Below are positions 1 to 7,805 of a stretch of 27,407 bases of DNA, piece after piece. Source of the stretch: Chryseobacterium sp. (GTDB taxonomy: Bacteria; Bacteroidota; Bacteroidia; Flavobacteriales; Weeksellaceae). A program made the translations under genes and the position numbers. Every line of letters begins with the position of its first letter. The stretch's first letter is position 1. The notes under the pieces were generated by a model. It did no database searches. It saw nothing but the letters and a program-made list of their open reading frames with translations, and was not told the DNA's origin. The stretch is taken from contig QFQW01000047.1 of NCBI GenBank assembly GCA_003248755.1, positions 1 through 27,407 of the forward strand, in the 5' to 3' direction.

Positions 1-1
1 T

Positions 2-394
2 ACTGGTTTTAATTTGGAATCAGTTATTATTTACCAGATAAAAGACGGCGTTTTCTTTTCAAATATTAATTTCAAAAATCCGTTAACAGAAGAAGAATTA
101 ATTCTTGATGCAAGAACTTCTGACGCTGTTGCAATGGCAGTCCGTTTTGATGCACCCATTTTCACTACTTCCGATGTGTTGAACGAAGCAGGAATTCTAT
201 TAGAGCTTGATGAAACTCCAAAGGCTAATGATGAAGATGCCGGCTCCGATGAGATTTCAGATTTCAATGACCTGTCAGGAATCTCTTCTGAGGAGTTGGA
301 TCAATTGTTAGCAGATGCTGTAAGAGAAGAAGACTATGATACAGCTCTTAGGCTACAGGAGGAAATCAAAAGGAGAAACAAAAAAATAGAATAA
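2..394 (+). CDS. Bifunctional nuclease (DUF151) family protein with C-terminal UVR motif, 5' partial
   Basis: The reading frame is open from the first bases of the window, so the gene's N-terminal part lies outside; a TTG at 14 is inside the gene and is not its start. What is visible is the C-terminal half of a BFN/DUF151 domain (segments LILDARTSDAVAMAVRF and APIFTTSDVLNEAGI are typical), then an acidic linker, then a UvrB/UvrC-type helical motif at the end (LLADAVREEDYDTALRLQEEIKRR). This arrangement is usual for Bacteroidota members of about 200 residues, so roughly 70-80 residues are missing here. Some members of the family have been reported to have DNase/RNase activity; the cellular role here is unknown. 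The nucleoside permease gene follows 24 bases downstream on the same strand, perhaps co-transcribed. Confidence 0.85.
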   Translation, partial: TGFNLESVIIYQIKDGVFFSNINFKNPLTEEELILDARTSDAVAMAVRFDAPIFTTSDVLNEAGILLELDETPKANDEDAGSDEISDFNDLSGISSEELDQLLADAVREEDYDTALRLQEEIKRRNKKIE

Positions 395-418
395 CTATAT
401 ATAATATCATTTTAGGAT

Positions 419-1699
419 ATGAGTTTAAAATTACGACTGACTATACTTAGCTTTCTGCAGTTTGCAATATGGGGAGCTTATTTAACATCCATGGGAAATT
501 ACTTGGGAGATGTTGGAATGGGTTCAAAAATTGGATTGTTCTACGCCATGCAGGGGATAGTTTCTATATTTATGCCGGCGATCTTAGGTGTTATTGCAGA
601 TAGATGGATTCCTGCTCAAAAATTATTAGGAATTAGTCATGCTATTTCTGCTGTTTTTATTATTGGAGCAGGGTATTATGGAATGACAGCAGGAAGCTCT
701 GTTGAATTTCCTGTTATTTTCCTTCTTTATTCTCTAAGTGTAACTTTTTACATGCCTACAATAGCATTGTCAAACTCTGTTGCTTATACGGTTTTAGTTA
801 ATAATAATTTTGATACGATAAAAGCATTTCCTCCAATTAGAACCATAGGAACTGTTGGGTTTATTTGTGCAATGTTGTTTGTTGATTTTTCAGGTTATCA
901 GCAGAACTATTCTCAGTTTTTTGTTTCAGGAATATTAGGACTTTGCTTGTTTGTATATTCATTTACGTTACCTAATTGTCCGGTAAGTAAGGGTGAAGAT
1001 AAAAAGAATATTTCTGATGCTCTAGGTCTTAAAGCTTTTAGTTTATTTAAAGATCGTAGGATGGCGGTTTTCTTTATTTTCTCAATGTTATTAGGCGTTT
1101 CTTTGCAGATTACCAATGGTTATGCTAATCCTTTTATTACAGGTTTCAAAAATATTGAAGGCTATCAAGATACATGGGGTTCCAATCATGCTAATGCACT
1201 GATTTCGTTATCTCAAGTTTCGGAAACATTATGTATTTTATTAATTCCGTTTTTTTTGAAAAAATTTGGAATCAAAAAAGTAATGTTGATGGCGATGTTT
1301 GCTTGGGTTCTTAGATTTGGTTTATTTGGTCTAGGAAATCCGGGAACAGGTGTGTGGATGTTTGTTTTATCTATGATAGTTTATGGAATTGCGTTTGATT
1401 TCTTTAATGTTTCTGGGTCGCTTTTTGTAGATAAAGAAACTGATAAAGATATTAGATCAAGTGCGCAGGGTGTATTTATGATGATGACCAATGGTTTTGG
1501 TGCAACAATAGGAATGTTGGGGGCTGGAGAAGTAGTTAATCACTTTGTTTATTCTCAAACAGATCCAATGGCTCAGTTAGAAGGGTGGAGAATTTCTTGG
1601 TATATCTTTGCTGGTTATGCTTTGCTTGTAACAGTTTTATTTGCAATTATTTTTAGGTATAAGCACAATCCGGAAAGTAATATTAACGTTAATCATTAA
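419..1699 (+). CDS. NupG-type nucleoside:H+ symporter (MFS)
   Basis: This is a 426-residue polytopic membrane protein of the major facilitator superfamily, nucleoside:H+ symporter branch (NupG/XapB like). It probably imports nucleosides across the inner membrane with protons. The N-terminus reads LSFLQFAIWGAYLTSMGNYL, a typical NupG-family first helix, followed by about twelve hydrophobic segments. The loop after helix 2 has the short basic motif GVIADRWIPAQKLLG, equivalent to the MFS loop 2-3 signature. FPPIRTIGTVGFI near residue 140 is also characteristic. Length matches the family (about 420). It starts at ATG 419, 24 bases after the nuclease-family gene, and is followed closely by a lipoprotein gene. 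Substrate range cannot be read from sequence. Confidence 0.85.
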   Translation: MSLKLRLTILSFLQFAIWGAYLTSMGNYLGDVGMGSKIGLFYAMQGIVSIFMPAILGVIADRWIPAQKLLGISHAISAVFIIGAGYYGMTAGSSVEFPVIFLLYSLSVTFYMPTIALSNSVAYTVLVNNNFDTIKAFPPIRTIGTVGFICAMLFVDFSGYQQNYSQFFVSGILGLCLFVYSFTLPNCPVSKGEDKKNISDALGLKAFSLFKDRRMAVFFIFSMLLGVSLQITNGYANPFITGFKNIEGYQDTWGSNHANALISLSQVSETLCILLIPFFLKKFGIKKVMLMAMFAWVLRFGLFGLGNPGTGVWMFVLSMIVYGIAFDFFNVSGSLFVDKETDKDIRSSAQGVFMMMTNGFGATIGMLGAGEVVNHFVYSQTDPMAQLEGWRISWYIFAGYALLVTVLFAIIFRYKHNPESNINVNH

Positions 1700-1723
1700 A
1701 AGATATTCAAATTGAATTTAAAA

Positions 1724-2293
1724 ATGAAAAAAATACTCGTAAGTTTTGCTGTTGTTTTTTCTTTGCTTGCTGCTGTTTTCAGTTGTACTAGTGAAGATGA
1801 TGTTGTTGATGATATTACGATTGATGTTCCGTTTTCGGTTACTAAAAGCCTTGATGTGGATCTTCCATTGAAAATAGAAAATACAACAGATTCTATAAAA
1901 TATCCGGAAATTCCTGTGAATTTGGATTTAGATGCGGCTATAAAATCTAAATTTCCGGCTTTATCTATAGATAATTTGAAATCAGTCAGGTTGGAGGGTT
2001 TAAGTATTCAGTTGGATTCAACTAGTGTACAAACTGTTCAATTAGATGCTATAAAAAATGCTAATCTTTATATAAGATCATCCGGCCAAGAAGATAAGCA
2101 AATTGCTTCGGTGGTGAATAATACTAATGCATCCATACTTACTTTTACACCTATTACAAGTAGTACAAATCTCTTGAATTATTTCAAAACAAATCAAAAC
2201 TCCCTAATTCTGGAGATTCTTGGAGCTAAAGTCGCTGATGCGGATATGAAGTTGCAGCTTGATGCTTCTTTCAAGTTGGAAGTGGGATTGTAA
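1724..2293 (+). CDS. Small putative lipoprotein of unknown function
   Basis: Encodes 189 residues from ATG 1724. An upstream in-frame TTG at 1712 is possible but would put charged residues ahead of the signal peptide, so I prefer the ATG. The N-terminus is a signal peptide (MKKILVSFAVVFSLLAAVFSC) whose cysteine 21 fits a lipobox (VFSC), followed by an acidic stretch (TSEDDVVDD) common in surface or outer-membrane lipoproteins of Bacteroidota. The mature part is rich in Leu, Asp, Ser and Thr and looks beta-rich. I do not recognise the family. It lies 24 bases after the permease stop and ends just before a good hairpin terminator, so it is probably the last gene of that transcript. Confidence 0.7.
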   Translation: MKKILVSFAVVFSLLAAVFSCTSEDDVVDDITIDVPFSVTKSLDVDLPLKIENTTDSIKYPEIPVNLDLDAAIKSKFPALSIDNLKSVRLEGLSIQLDSTSVQTVQLDAIKNANLYIRSSGQEDKQIASVVNNTNASILTFTPITSSTNLLNYFKTNQNSLILEILGAKVADADMKLQLDASFKLEVGL

Positions 2294-2321
2294 AACTGAA
2301 TTTATTTGATTTTAAAAATAT

Positions 2322-2346
2322 AAAAGATGGCTATTGGTCATCTTTT
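2322..2346 (+). terminator. Rho-independent terminator after the lipoprotein gene
   Basis: A perfect 8-bp stem, AAAAGATG at 2322-2329 and CATCTTTT at 2339-2346, with a 9-base loop, is followed by more T residues to 2350. It lies 28 bases after the lipoprotein stop. It overlaps the last codons of the convergent gene at 2338-2655, so it may serve both directions. Confidence 0.75.
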
Positions 2347-2655
2347 TTTTGTGGAATCTTCGTAAGGATTTTCTTCAGCAAAAAGGATGTTGAGAATCAT
2401 TCCAATAATGACAATAGCATTAATGATGAGCCATACAATATGTGGAAATGGGAATGAGATGAGGGGATTATAAAGAATGAAAAGAGAAAAAAATACTTTG
2501 ATGTCTAAGCTGTCTTTTCTTTGAAAGGCATCATAAGCCAACCATCCAAATCCGGCAAAAAGCATATAGCCGGAAATTCGGTAGAATATAAGTGGCATTC
2601 CTAAAAAGCACAAAATTAAAATTGCTGTTAGAATTAATTTTAATAATTGCGTCAT
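2338..2655 (-). CDS. Small integral membrane protein, unknown function (DUF6804-like?)
   Basis: A 105-residue protein with about three to four hydrophobic helices: residues 5-25 (LKLILTAILILCFLGMPLIF), 28-43, about 53-68 and 73-92, ending in a short charged tail (ENPYEDSTKKR). A segment FAGFGWLAYDAFQRKD separates the second and third helices. It resembles small flavobacterial membrane proteins annotated as DUF6804, but that is from memory and unsure. No catalytic motif is visible. Start is ATG 2655; 165 AT-rich bases separate it from menF upstream, and a terminator for menF lies in that gap, so it is probably transcribed separately. Confidence 0.6.
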   Translation of the reverse strand: MTQLLKLILTAILILCFLGMPLIFYRISGYMLFAGFGWLAYDAFQRKDSLDIKVFFSLFILYNPLISFPFPHIVWLIINAIVIIGMILNILFAEENPYEDSTKKR

Positions 2656-2785
2656 ATTTCTTTATTTATTGTAAATGTAATAAAAAAATAATTATATAGT
2701 ATTTGTTTGTTTTTAATTTTATTTATTTGATAAAAAAATATAGATATTGATATTATTTTGATTGTTGTATGATTTTGTCAAAAAT

Positions 2786-2814
2786 AAAAACTTTCCCATT
2801 TGAAGAAAGTTTTT
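2786..2814 (-). terminator. Terminator downstream of menF
   Basis: Inverted repeat AAAAACTTTC (2786-2795) and GAAAGTTTTT (2805-2814) with a 9-base loop, just past the menF stop codon at 2821. It is nearly symmetrical, so it could also stop transcription from the other strand. The rest of the 2656-2820 spacer is A/T-rich and shows nothing else I can name. Confidence 0.7.
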
Positions 2815-2820
2815 TAATTT

Positions 2821-3798
2821 TTATTCGAATATTAAATTGTTCTGAATTGCAAGTGATTTAAGTTCTGTTTCTTCCCATTCTTTTTGTGAATCACTTTTCA
2901 ACGTAATTCCACCGCCAACAAAGAGAAAAGCATAATTCTTAAAGAAGCTGGCACACCTTAGATTCACAAAATAATAAATAAAATCTTCGGTCTCCACGCG
3001 GATATAACCAGCATAAAACTCTCTGTTAAAATGTTCTATGCTTTTGATACCTTGTGCACAAAGTTCTTTTGGAAAACCACAAACTGCTGGTGTTGGGTGA
3101 AGTTCTGAAATGATTTTATCCAAACTTTCCGGACTTACTTCTCCCGAAAAATCTGTTTTGAGGTGCTTTATATTTCCAGAAATTAAGTCCTTAGTTGATG
3201 AAACTTTTAGGTTGGATGAGAATTTTCTTAAAACAGATTGGATATATTCTGTTACTGCTTTTTGCTCTTCTATTTCTTTGTCAGTCCAGTTTTCTTCTAT
3301 AGGAACTGTTCCTGCAACACTCATGGTCTCGAAGGTATTATTCCTTTTATCAAATTTCCCTAATACTTCCGAAAAACCTCCCATCCAGATTTCGCCATTT
3401 TTTTCAAATAAATAGCAAAAAGCAGAAGGATAACTCTCGCAAAATTTCAGAAAACTTTTTGTAAGGGATAATTTTTTCTGAGAATCAATATCAAGATACA
3501 TCAGAAGTTTTCGCCTGGAAAGAACCAATTTCTTAAGCTCATTTTTTTCAATGAAATCCTGAGCTTGTGAGATTTTCAAAGCATAAGATTCGAGTGTTTC
3601 TTTTGCGATTTCTATGAAAGAACTTTTACTTTTTGGTGAAACAGATAGGCTCTCAATATGTTCTTTTGATATCTCCTTGATATTTCCTTTGAAGTCCAAA
3701 GTCGTCTTAGTATCAAAACTTACAAATGAAACGTTGGCGCCTGAAGTGTTATCGACAGAGAAAAATTGGTCGTTATCTGGTAATTTGAAAATGAGCAT
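2821..3798 (-). CDS. menF: Isochorismate synthase (chorismate-binding family)
   Basis: Converts chorismate to isochorismate, the entry step of menaquinone synthesis (Bacteroidota of this group use menaquinone). The 325-residue protein is a chorismate-binding-domain enzyme; visible signatures are SVAGT at 160-164, HPTPAVCGFP at 234-243, YAGYI at 262-266 and GGGI at 295-298, all in family order. The HPTPA(V)CG segment is characteristic of isochorismate synthases rather than anthranilate synthases. It is shorter than E. coli MenF (about 430), lacking much of the N-terminal half-domain, as is usual in flavobacteria. Start chosen at ATG 3798; a TTG six bases upstream is an alternative. It follows the hotdog thioesterase gene by about 11 bases, indicating co-transcription. 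A siderophore role (EntC) is less likely because no ent genes are nearby. Confidence 0.88.
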   Translation of the reverse strand: MLIFKLPDNDQFFSVDNTSGANVSFVSFDTKTTLDFKGNIKEISKEHIESLSVSPKSKSSFIEIAKETLESYALKISQAQDFIEKNELKKLVLSRRKLLMYLDIDSQKKLSLTKSFLKFCESYPSAFCYLFEKNGEIWMGGFSEVLGKFDKRNNTFETMSVAGTVPIEENWTDKEIEEQKAVTEYIQSVLRKFSSNLKVSSTKDLISGNIKHLKTDFSGEVSPESLDKIISELHPTPAVCGFPKELCAQGIKSIEHFNREFYAGYIRVETEDFIYYFVNLRCASFFKNYAFLFVGGGITLKSDSQKEWEETELKSLAIQNNLIFE

Positions 3799-3809
3799 TA
3801 ACAAAAATA

Positions 3810-4241
3810 TTAAACTTTCCCTACTGGAACAATGTTATTCGTCATAGTTGTGTGATTGATAAGATGACCTTTCTCATCTCGGATTTCGATTTGGGAAACA
3901 TGCATTGTATTGCCCTTTCTGATGAACGTCGCCGTTCCCGTAACAATACCTTCTCTTATTGCTCTCAAGTGATTGCTATTGATATTTGTACCAACGGGAA
4001 CAGATTTAGAAGTATCCAAATTAATAAGAGAAAGACAAGAGCCTAAGGTCTCCGCCAAAACACAACTTGCACCGCCGTGCATAATTCCGTAAGGTTGATG
4101 AACTTTCGGGGTTACAGGCATTGTTGCAGTTAGAGAATTCTCTGAAACATCTGTATAAACAATATCAAGAGTTTCGCCTAATGTATTTTTACTAGCTTTG
4201 TTGAGTTGGTCTAATATTTCTATTTTTCTTGCTTCGTCCAT
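3810..4241 (-). CDS. PaaI/MenI-type hotdog-fold thioesterase
   Basis: A 143-residue single hotdog domain of the PaaI_thioesterase family. The signature HGGASCVLAET spans residues 55-65, with His55-Gly-Gly and Glu64 matching the catalytic Glu of this family. Length is standard (about 140). The start is ATG 4241 (MDEARKIEIL); an upstream TTG at 4259 would add six residues without support. It is immediately upstream of menF on the same strand. That neighbour suggests it hydrolyses 1,4-dihydroxy-2-naphthoyl-CoA in menaquinone synthesis (MenI role). This is inference from context; the fold alone allows other acyl-CoA substrates. Confidence 0.8.
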   Translation of the reverse strand: MDEARKIEILDQLNKASKNTLGETLDIVYTDVSENSLTATMPVTPKVHQPYGIMHGGASCVLAETLGSCLSLINLDTSKSVPVGTNINSNHLRAIREGIVTGTATFIRKGNTMHVSQIEIRDEKGHLINHTTMTNNIVPVGKV

Positions 4242-4322
4242 AATAGTCGCATGTATCAATTTTAGTATTCAAAATTTTGGAGTTAGAAGTATAAACTTTA
4301 ACTAATAAATTAGAACTTTGAA

Positions 4323-4898
4323 TTAGTAGATTTGAGAATTCCAGTTTTCAGGTTTTTTTGGAGTGATATCGTATTTGATATAAAAGTTCTGGATTTCTTC
4401 CATGATTTCCTCAAAAGTATGAGTTTCCAATTTTTCATATGGAATCTTATAACCAAGATTGATTGTTTTCCTTTTGTAATCTCCACCTGCTAAAACAATT
4501 GGAACTTTTGCAGCTAGAGCCATATTATAAAAACCTTTTCTCCATTTTGGGACCCAACTTCTTGTTCCTTCTGGCGTAATTACTAAGCTGAAATCATCCT
4601 TTTTAAATTCATTGGCTACAAAATTCACAAGGTTATTTTTTTGAGAACGATCAATCCCGATGCCGCCGATGCTTTTTACAATCCAGCCATAGAAAGGATT
4701 TTTCGTATGTGCATCTTTAATAATGATTTTAAGTTTTTTTCCAAGAGACCAATAGGCAAGGTTTCCAAGAAGATATTCGCTGTTGTCTGTGTGCGGAGCA
4801 ACAACTAGAATACATCTGTCAAGATTATTGACGTTACCTTGAAGCACAACTTTCCATCCGATGATTTTAAGAATGATTTTTGCTAAGATTTTTTTCAT
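4323..4898 (-). CDS. PlsC-like 1-acylglycerol-3-phosphate acyltransferase family protein
   Basis: A 191-residue acyltransferase of the PlsC/LPLAT family, probably acylating a lyso-lipid at the inner membrane. The N-terminus has a short hydrophobic, basic helix (MKKILAKIILKIIGWKV). Motif I reads APHTDNSEY, with His36 and an acid four residues later; that acid is Glu41 where the family normally has Asp (HX4D). Motif III is TPEGTRS at 108-114, matching the usual PEGTR. Length fits the short flavobacterial subgroup. I chose ATG 4898 because a TAnnTTTG promoter at 4932-4939 would start transcription near 4925, too close for the ATG at 4925. The specific acyl acceptor is not determinable; some members of this subgroup act on other lipids. 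Confidence 0.8.
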   Translation of the reverse strand: MKKILAKIILKIIGWKVVLQGNVNNLDRCILVVAPHTDNSEYLLGNLAYWSLGKKLKIIIKDAHTKNPFYGWIVKSIGGIGIDRSQKNNLVNFVANEFKKDDFSLVITPEGTRSWVPKWRKGFYNMALAAKVPIVLAGGDYKRKTINLGYKIPYEKLETHTFEEIMEEIQNFYIKYDITPKKPENWNSQIY

Positions 4899-4931
4899 AA
4901 AAAAAAGTATAACCATAACGGTCATACTTTA

Positions 4932-4939
4932 CAAATTTA
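4932..4939 (-). promoter_or_regulatory. Promoter -7 element for the PlsC-like gene
   Basis: Read on the minus strand this is TAAATTTG, an exact match to the Bacteroidota -7 consensus TAnnTTTG. Transcription would begin near 4925, giving a leader of about 27 bases to the ATG at 4898. No clear -33 TTTG is seen. Confidence 0.5.
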
Positions 4940-4985
4940 CAAAATATGTTTATTCTTAAGAAATATCTAAGTATTCTTTGAAATC

Positions 4986-5048
4986 TTAAAACAGGTTGCT
5001 GATGAAATCTACGATTTTGATTGCGATTTCTAGTACTAATTGAATCAT
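4986..5048 (-). CDS. Possible 20-residue amphipathic peptide
   Basis: ATG at 5048 opens a 20-codon frame ending in TAA at 4986: MIQLVLEIAIKIVDFISNLF. Polar residues Gln3, Glu7, Lys11, Asp14 and Ser17/Asn18 recur every three to four positions and everything else is hydrophobic, so the whole peptide would form one strongly amphipathic helix, resembling in pattern the phenol-soluble modulins or short membrane-active peptides. A perfect TAnnTTTG element lies at 5087-5094, which would give a leader of about 32 bases. Otherwise this 220-base gap has no gene. I do not recognise a family. Chance occurrence is possible for so short a frame; the combination of helix pattern and placed promoter is what raises it. 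Confidence 0.4.
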   Translation of the reverse strand: MIQLVLEIAIKIVDFISNLF

Positions 5049-5086
5049 TTTAGTGGCTTTTTGTGATTAGAAGTTTATTTCTTGAA

Positions 5087-5094
5087 CAAATTTA
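5087..5094 (-). promoter_or_regulatory. Promoter -7 element upstream of the 20-residue ORF
   Basis: Minus-strand TAAATTTG, a full match to TAnnTTTG. The predicted transcript start near 5080 lies about 32 bases before the ATG at 5048, typical spacing for this phylum. No convincing -33 element is visible. Confidence 0.45.
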
Positions 5095-5145
5095 GTAATA
5101 ATTTTGTTTCTTCTTTAATTAAAGAGTTAAAATTTTATTAAATTA

Positions 5146-5976
5146 TTAATTGATTGCTGGGTATTTTACAGCATTGGTCAAGTCGAGGGGGTTATAGTTT
5201 TTTCGAATAAAATTTTGAACAAACTTTTCTCTTTCTTTGAACTCTTCTTTACTTGTGATTATTTTTCCACCAATGCTGATGGTCCCTGGTTCGGAAGTAT
5301 CAAATTTTTCTCTTAAATCTTTCAATGGGTCATTGTAAAATTGGAGCATTTGTTTGTGTGTGTTTTCAATACTTAATTCCAAAGCTTTTTTGCCTGAAAA
5401 TGATTCTAAAAAACCAAATGTATCGTAAGTTTTTGCTAATTTTTGACTTTTTGACAATTTGAATAAAAAGTTTTCTTTATCATCTTGAAGTTCAAATATT
5501 AAACCGGGTAATCCGGAGAATTTGTATGGTCCTTCTGAGATATTGATATCTTTGCAAAACCAAGCCACCCAGTGTCTCCCTCCAAAATCTGTTGTTGCTT
5601 TTTGCAGGCTATATTCGCCAGATTTTTTTGTTTCGTTTTCCAAATTCCAATGTAAATTGTCTTTTGTTCTGTATGCGAAATAGTTAACCATAAATTCATA
5701 ATTTATATTTTCATTGGAATTTCTAATTCTTTTGATGGCAGGAGTTCCGTTCCAGCTATAATTGTGGCCGCCATTTCTATTGATAGAGTCATTTACTATA
5801 TTAAGATAATTGTAGAATTTTACTTCTTTCGGATTGATATCCAAAGCCATATTTACAGTTCTATAATTATTGGCCGTAGAATCTGGTTTGTATTTGTATT
5901 CGTAAATGAAACGATGCGTTTGCGCTTTTGATAGAGTGGTGAGGAATATCAAAAGCAAGAAAGTATATATTTTCAT
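5146..5976 (-). CDS. GLPGLI family protein, exported
   Basis: A 276-residue exported protein of the GLPGLI family (named after its motif), found in Bacteroidota and of unknown function. The motif SGLPGLIFEL is present with GLPGLI at 155-160, and the family's HWVAWFCKDI-like segment at 135-144 precedes it. A signal peptide covers residues 1 to about 18 (MKIYTFLLLIFLTTLSKAQ), with no lipobox. The frame is open further upstream, but ATG 5976 places the signal peptide at the N-terminus, so I chose it. It lies 98 bases after the pspC gene with a terminator between, so it probably has its own promoter. Likely periplasmic or outer-membrane associated. Confidence 0.88.
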   Translation of the reverse strand: MKIYTFLLLIFLTTLSKAQTHRFIYEYKYKPDSTANNYRTVNMALDINPKEVKFYNYLNIVNDSINRNGGHNYSWNGTPAIKRIRNSNENINYEFMVNYFAYRTKDNLHWNLENETKKSGEYSLQKATTDFGGRHWVAWFCKDINISEGPYKFSGLPGLIFELQDDKENFLFKLSKSQKLAKTYDTFGFLESFSGKKALELSIENTHKQMLQFYNDPLKDLREKFDTSEPGTISIGGKIITSKEEFKEREKFVQNFIRKNYNPLDLTNAVKYPAIN

Positions 5977-6017
5977 ATTAATATTTTGTGATTTGATGGT
6001 TGTAAGAGAACTAGGAG

Positions 6018-6052
6018 AAAAGCGGAAGCCCAAAGACCTTTTGCCCGCTTTT
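6018..6052 (-). terminator. Terminator of the padR-pspC operon
   Basis: Perfect 8-bp stem AAAAGCGG (6018-6025) and CCGCTTTT (6045-6052) around a 19-base loop that can pair internally (CAAAG/CTTTTG). On the minus strand the stem ends in a short T run (TTTTCTCC). It lies about 20 bases past the pspC stop at 6074. Confidence 0.6.
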
Positions 6053-6073
6053 CAACTAATCCACTCTCAATTT

Positions 6074-7801
6074 TTAGTTAGTTTTAATATGGATTTCTTT
6101 TTTGCCGTCTTTGATATTGATGTTCATATCTTTGAAGCTTTTTTTCACCTGCTGGTCAATTTTCATCCTTTCCAGAACGACATCTGCAGAATCTTTGGAG
6201 TAATTTTTCCCGTTGATTTTCACACTGTCACTTTCGTCAGAATTGTATTCGATAGTTGTCCCGTTGATGTTGATTTTGTTTTTCTCAACAGTGATTCCAT
6301 TACTACTATAATTGTCATCTTCGTGGTCATCTTCATCTTGTCCATCATCGCCACGGGTGCTCACTTCATATTCCTTTTCATTGATAACTTTCATTCCTGT
6401 AGGAACTACCAACTCATAATCCAATCTGTAGTCTCTGAATCTGTACTCATAAGGATATTCGAAATAGTTGGGAAGGAAAATCCTGTTACCTCTGATTTCT
6501 ACAGGAACCTTCATCTTAAGAGGCTGGTTGTAGCCATCTGCTTCTTTTTTGACGATGAGATAAGGCGTTTTGATATCATCTTTTCTTGTGATTTCTACAT
6601 TCGGCCAGTCTTTTTTATAGATGGTTGCTTTATCAGAATAGATTCTTCCAAAATAGGCTTTAAAATTTTCAGGAATTGCTACTTTCTTGCTGTCAAGATA
6701 GATGGTGTCATTTGGAGCAGAGATTGAGATATTTTCATAATCTTCATTTTCTCCGCTGTATCGGAAGTTGAAGCTTGATGCGCTCGCCGCCAAAACTCCG
6801 ATTAGGATAATCCAGATGATTCCCAATGTTCCAAGTACCGGTCCAACATAGTTGAATTTTGACTTTGGTGAGAATAATTTGATTGATAATAATAAGAATG
6901 CTACACCGAAGATGATTGTTGGCAAAGCTGCAATAGCAAGCAACAAGTAACCAAGGTTGTTTTCTTCCAGATAGAATCCAAGATTATTATCCATTCCGAA
7001 CTTATCAGAACCGTAAGCAAACATCATTGCAAACAATCCGATGAAACATCCAGCTGCCATCAATGCTAGTAAAATAGCAAGACAATATTTCAGAACTTTC
7101 AAGAAAGAATCTCCCGCAGAACCGATTTTTGGTTTATTCTCATTATAAATCTCTCCCGCTCTTGTTGTTGTCTCATTGGCAAACTGTACTATTTTGCTGG
7201 ATTCTTCCTTTAAGTTATCGAAGTTTAAAGGTTTTCCTTTCATCTTCAAAAAATCAGAAGCTGATTCTGCTTTTGGTAAAACAGCCCAAAGAATGAAATA
7301 CAAAATCACTACTAAGAAAGATGAACCCGGAGCTACCCAAAGGAACAAAAATGCGCCAACCCAAATCAATCTCATCCAAGTGATATCCATTCCAAAGTAA
7401 GCTGCCAAACCTGCACATACTCCGGCAATCTTTTGTCTTTCCGGGTCACGGAACAATTGTTTCTGAGAATTGCTGCTGTAGCTGCTATAGCTTGTAGAAG
7501 ATTTTGATTTATTTTGTTTTCCTTCAGAGAAATAAGCTTCTTCCTGCTCATCAATTTGTTCAGGCGTTCCGATTTGAGCAATTACTTTTTCTACGTCAGA
7601 ATCATTGATGACTTCTCTTTTGGCAAGTACTTCTTTGAAAATCTCGACCATTCGGATTTCAATATCGTGCATTACTTCATCTGCTTCTGATGCATCCAGA
7701 GAATTTCTCAAGGCATTCAGATAATCGCTGAGCTTGATATAAGCGTGTTCGTCTATCATAAAAGAGAACCCTGCGAGTGCTATAGATAATGTCTTGTTCA
7801 T
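6074..7801 (-). CDS. PspC domain membrane protein
   Basis: A 575-residue membrane protein. Order: an N-terminal cytosolic helical region (1-95) with IEIRMVEIFKEVL and GTPEQIDEQEEAYF segments typical of flavobacterial PspC proteins; a Ser/Lys-rich linker (96-112); the PspC domain at about 113-178 (RDPERQKIAGVCAGLAAYFG then two membrane helices); three further hydrophobic segments between about 230 and 350; and a C-terminal region of about 220 residues, rich in charged residues, probably outside the membrane. PspC in proteobacteria senses envelope stress with PspB; here the linkage to a PadR regulator is the usual Bacteroidota context and the function is not established. It begins 4 bases after the padR stop, so the two are translationally close. 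The start at ATG 7801 matches the conserved N-terminus MNKTLSIALAGFSF. Confidence 0.88.
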   Translation of the reverse strand: MNKTLSIALAGFSFMIDEHAYIKLSDYLNALRNSLDASEADEVMHDIEIRMVEIFKEVLAKREVINDSDVEKVIAQIGTPEQIDEQEEAYFSEGKQNKSKSSTSYSSYSSNSQKQLFRDPERQKIAGVCAGLAAYFGMDITWMRLIWVGAFLFLWVAPGSSFLVVILYFILWAVLPKAESASDFLKMKGKPLNFDNLKEESSKIVQFANETTTRAGEIYNENKPKIGSAGDSFLKVLKYCLAILLALMAAGCFIGLFAMMFAYGSDKFGMDNNLGFYLEENNLGYLLLAIAALPTIIFGVAFLLLSIKLFSPKSKFNYVGPVLGTLGIIWIILIGVLAASASSFNFRYSGENEDYENISISAPNDTIYLDSKKVAIPENFKAYFGRIYSDKATIYKKDWPNVEITRKDDIKTPYLIVKKEADGYNQPLKMKVPVEIRGNRIFLPNYFEYPYEYRFRDYRLDYELVVPTGMKVINEKEYEVSTRGDDGQDEDDHEDDNYSSNGITVEKNKININGTTIEYNSDESDSVKINGKNYSKDSADVVLERMKIDQQVKKSFKDMNINIKDGKKEIHIKTN

Positions 7802-7805
7802 AATA

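Noticed and set aside
4898..4925. Longer PlsC-like start at 4925
   Set aside because: The predicted transcript start is near 4925, and the family N-terminus begins at MKKILAKII (4898).
5906..6727. 273-residue plus-strand frame opposite the pspC gene
   Set aside because: It is antisense to clear coding sequence, very rich in Phe/Ile/Val, and has no domain signature; it arises from codon bias on the other strand.
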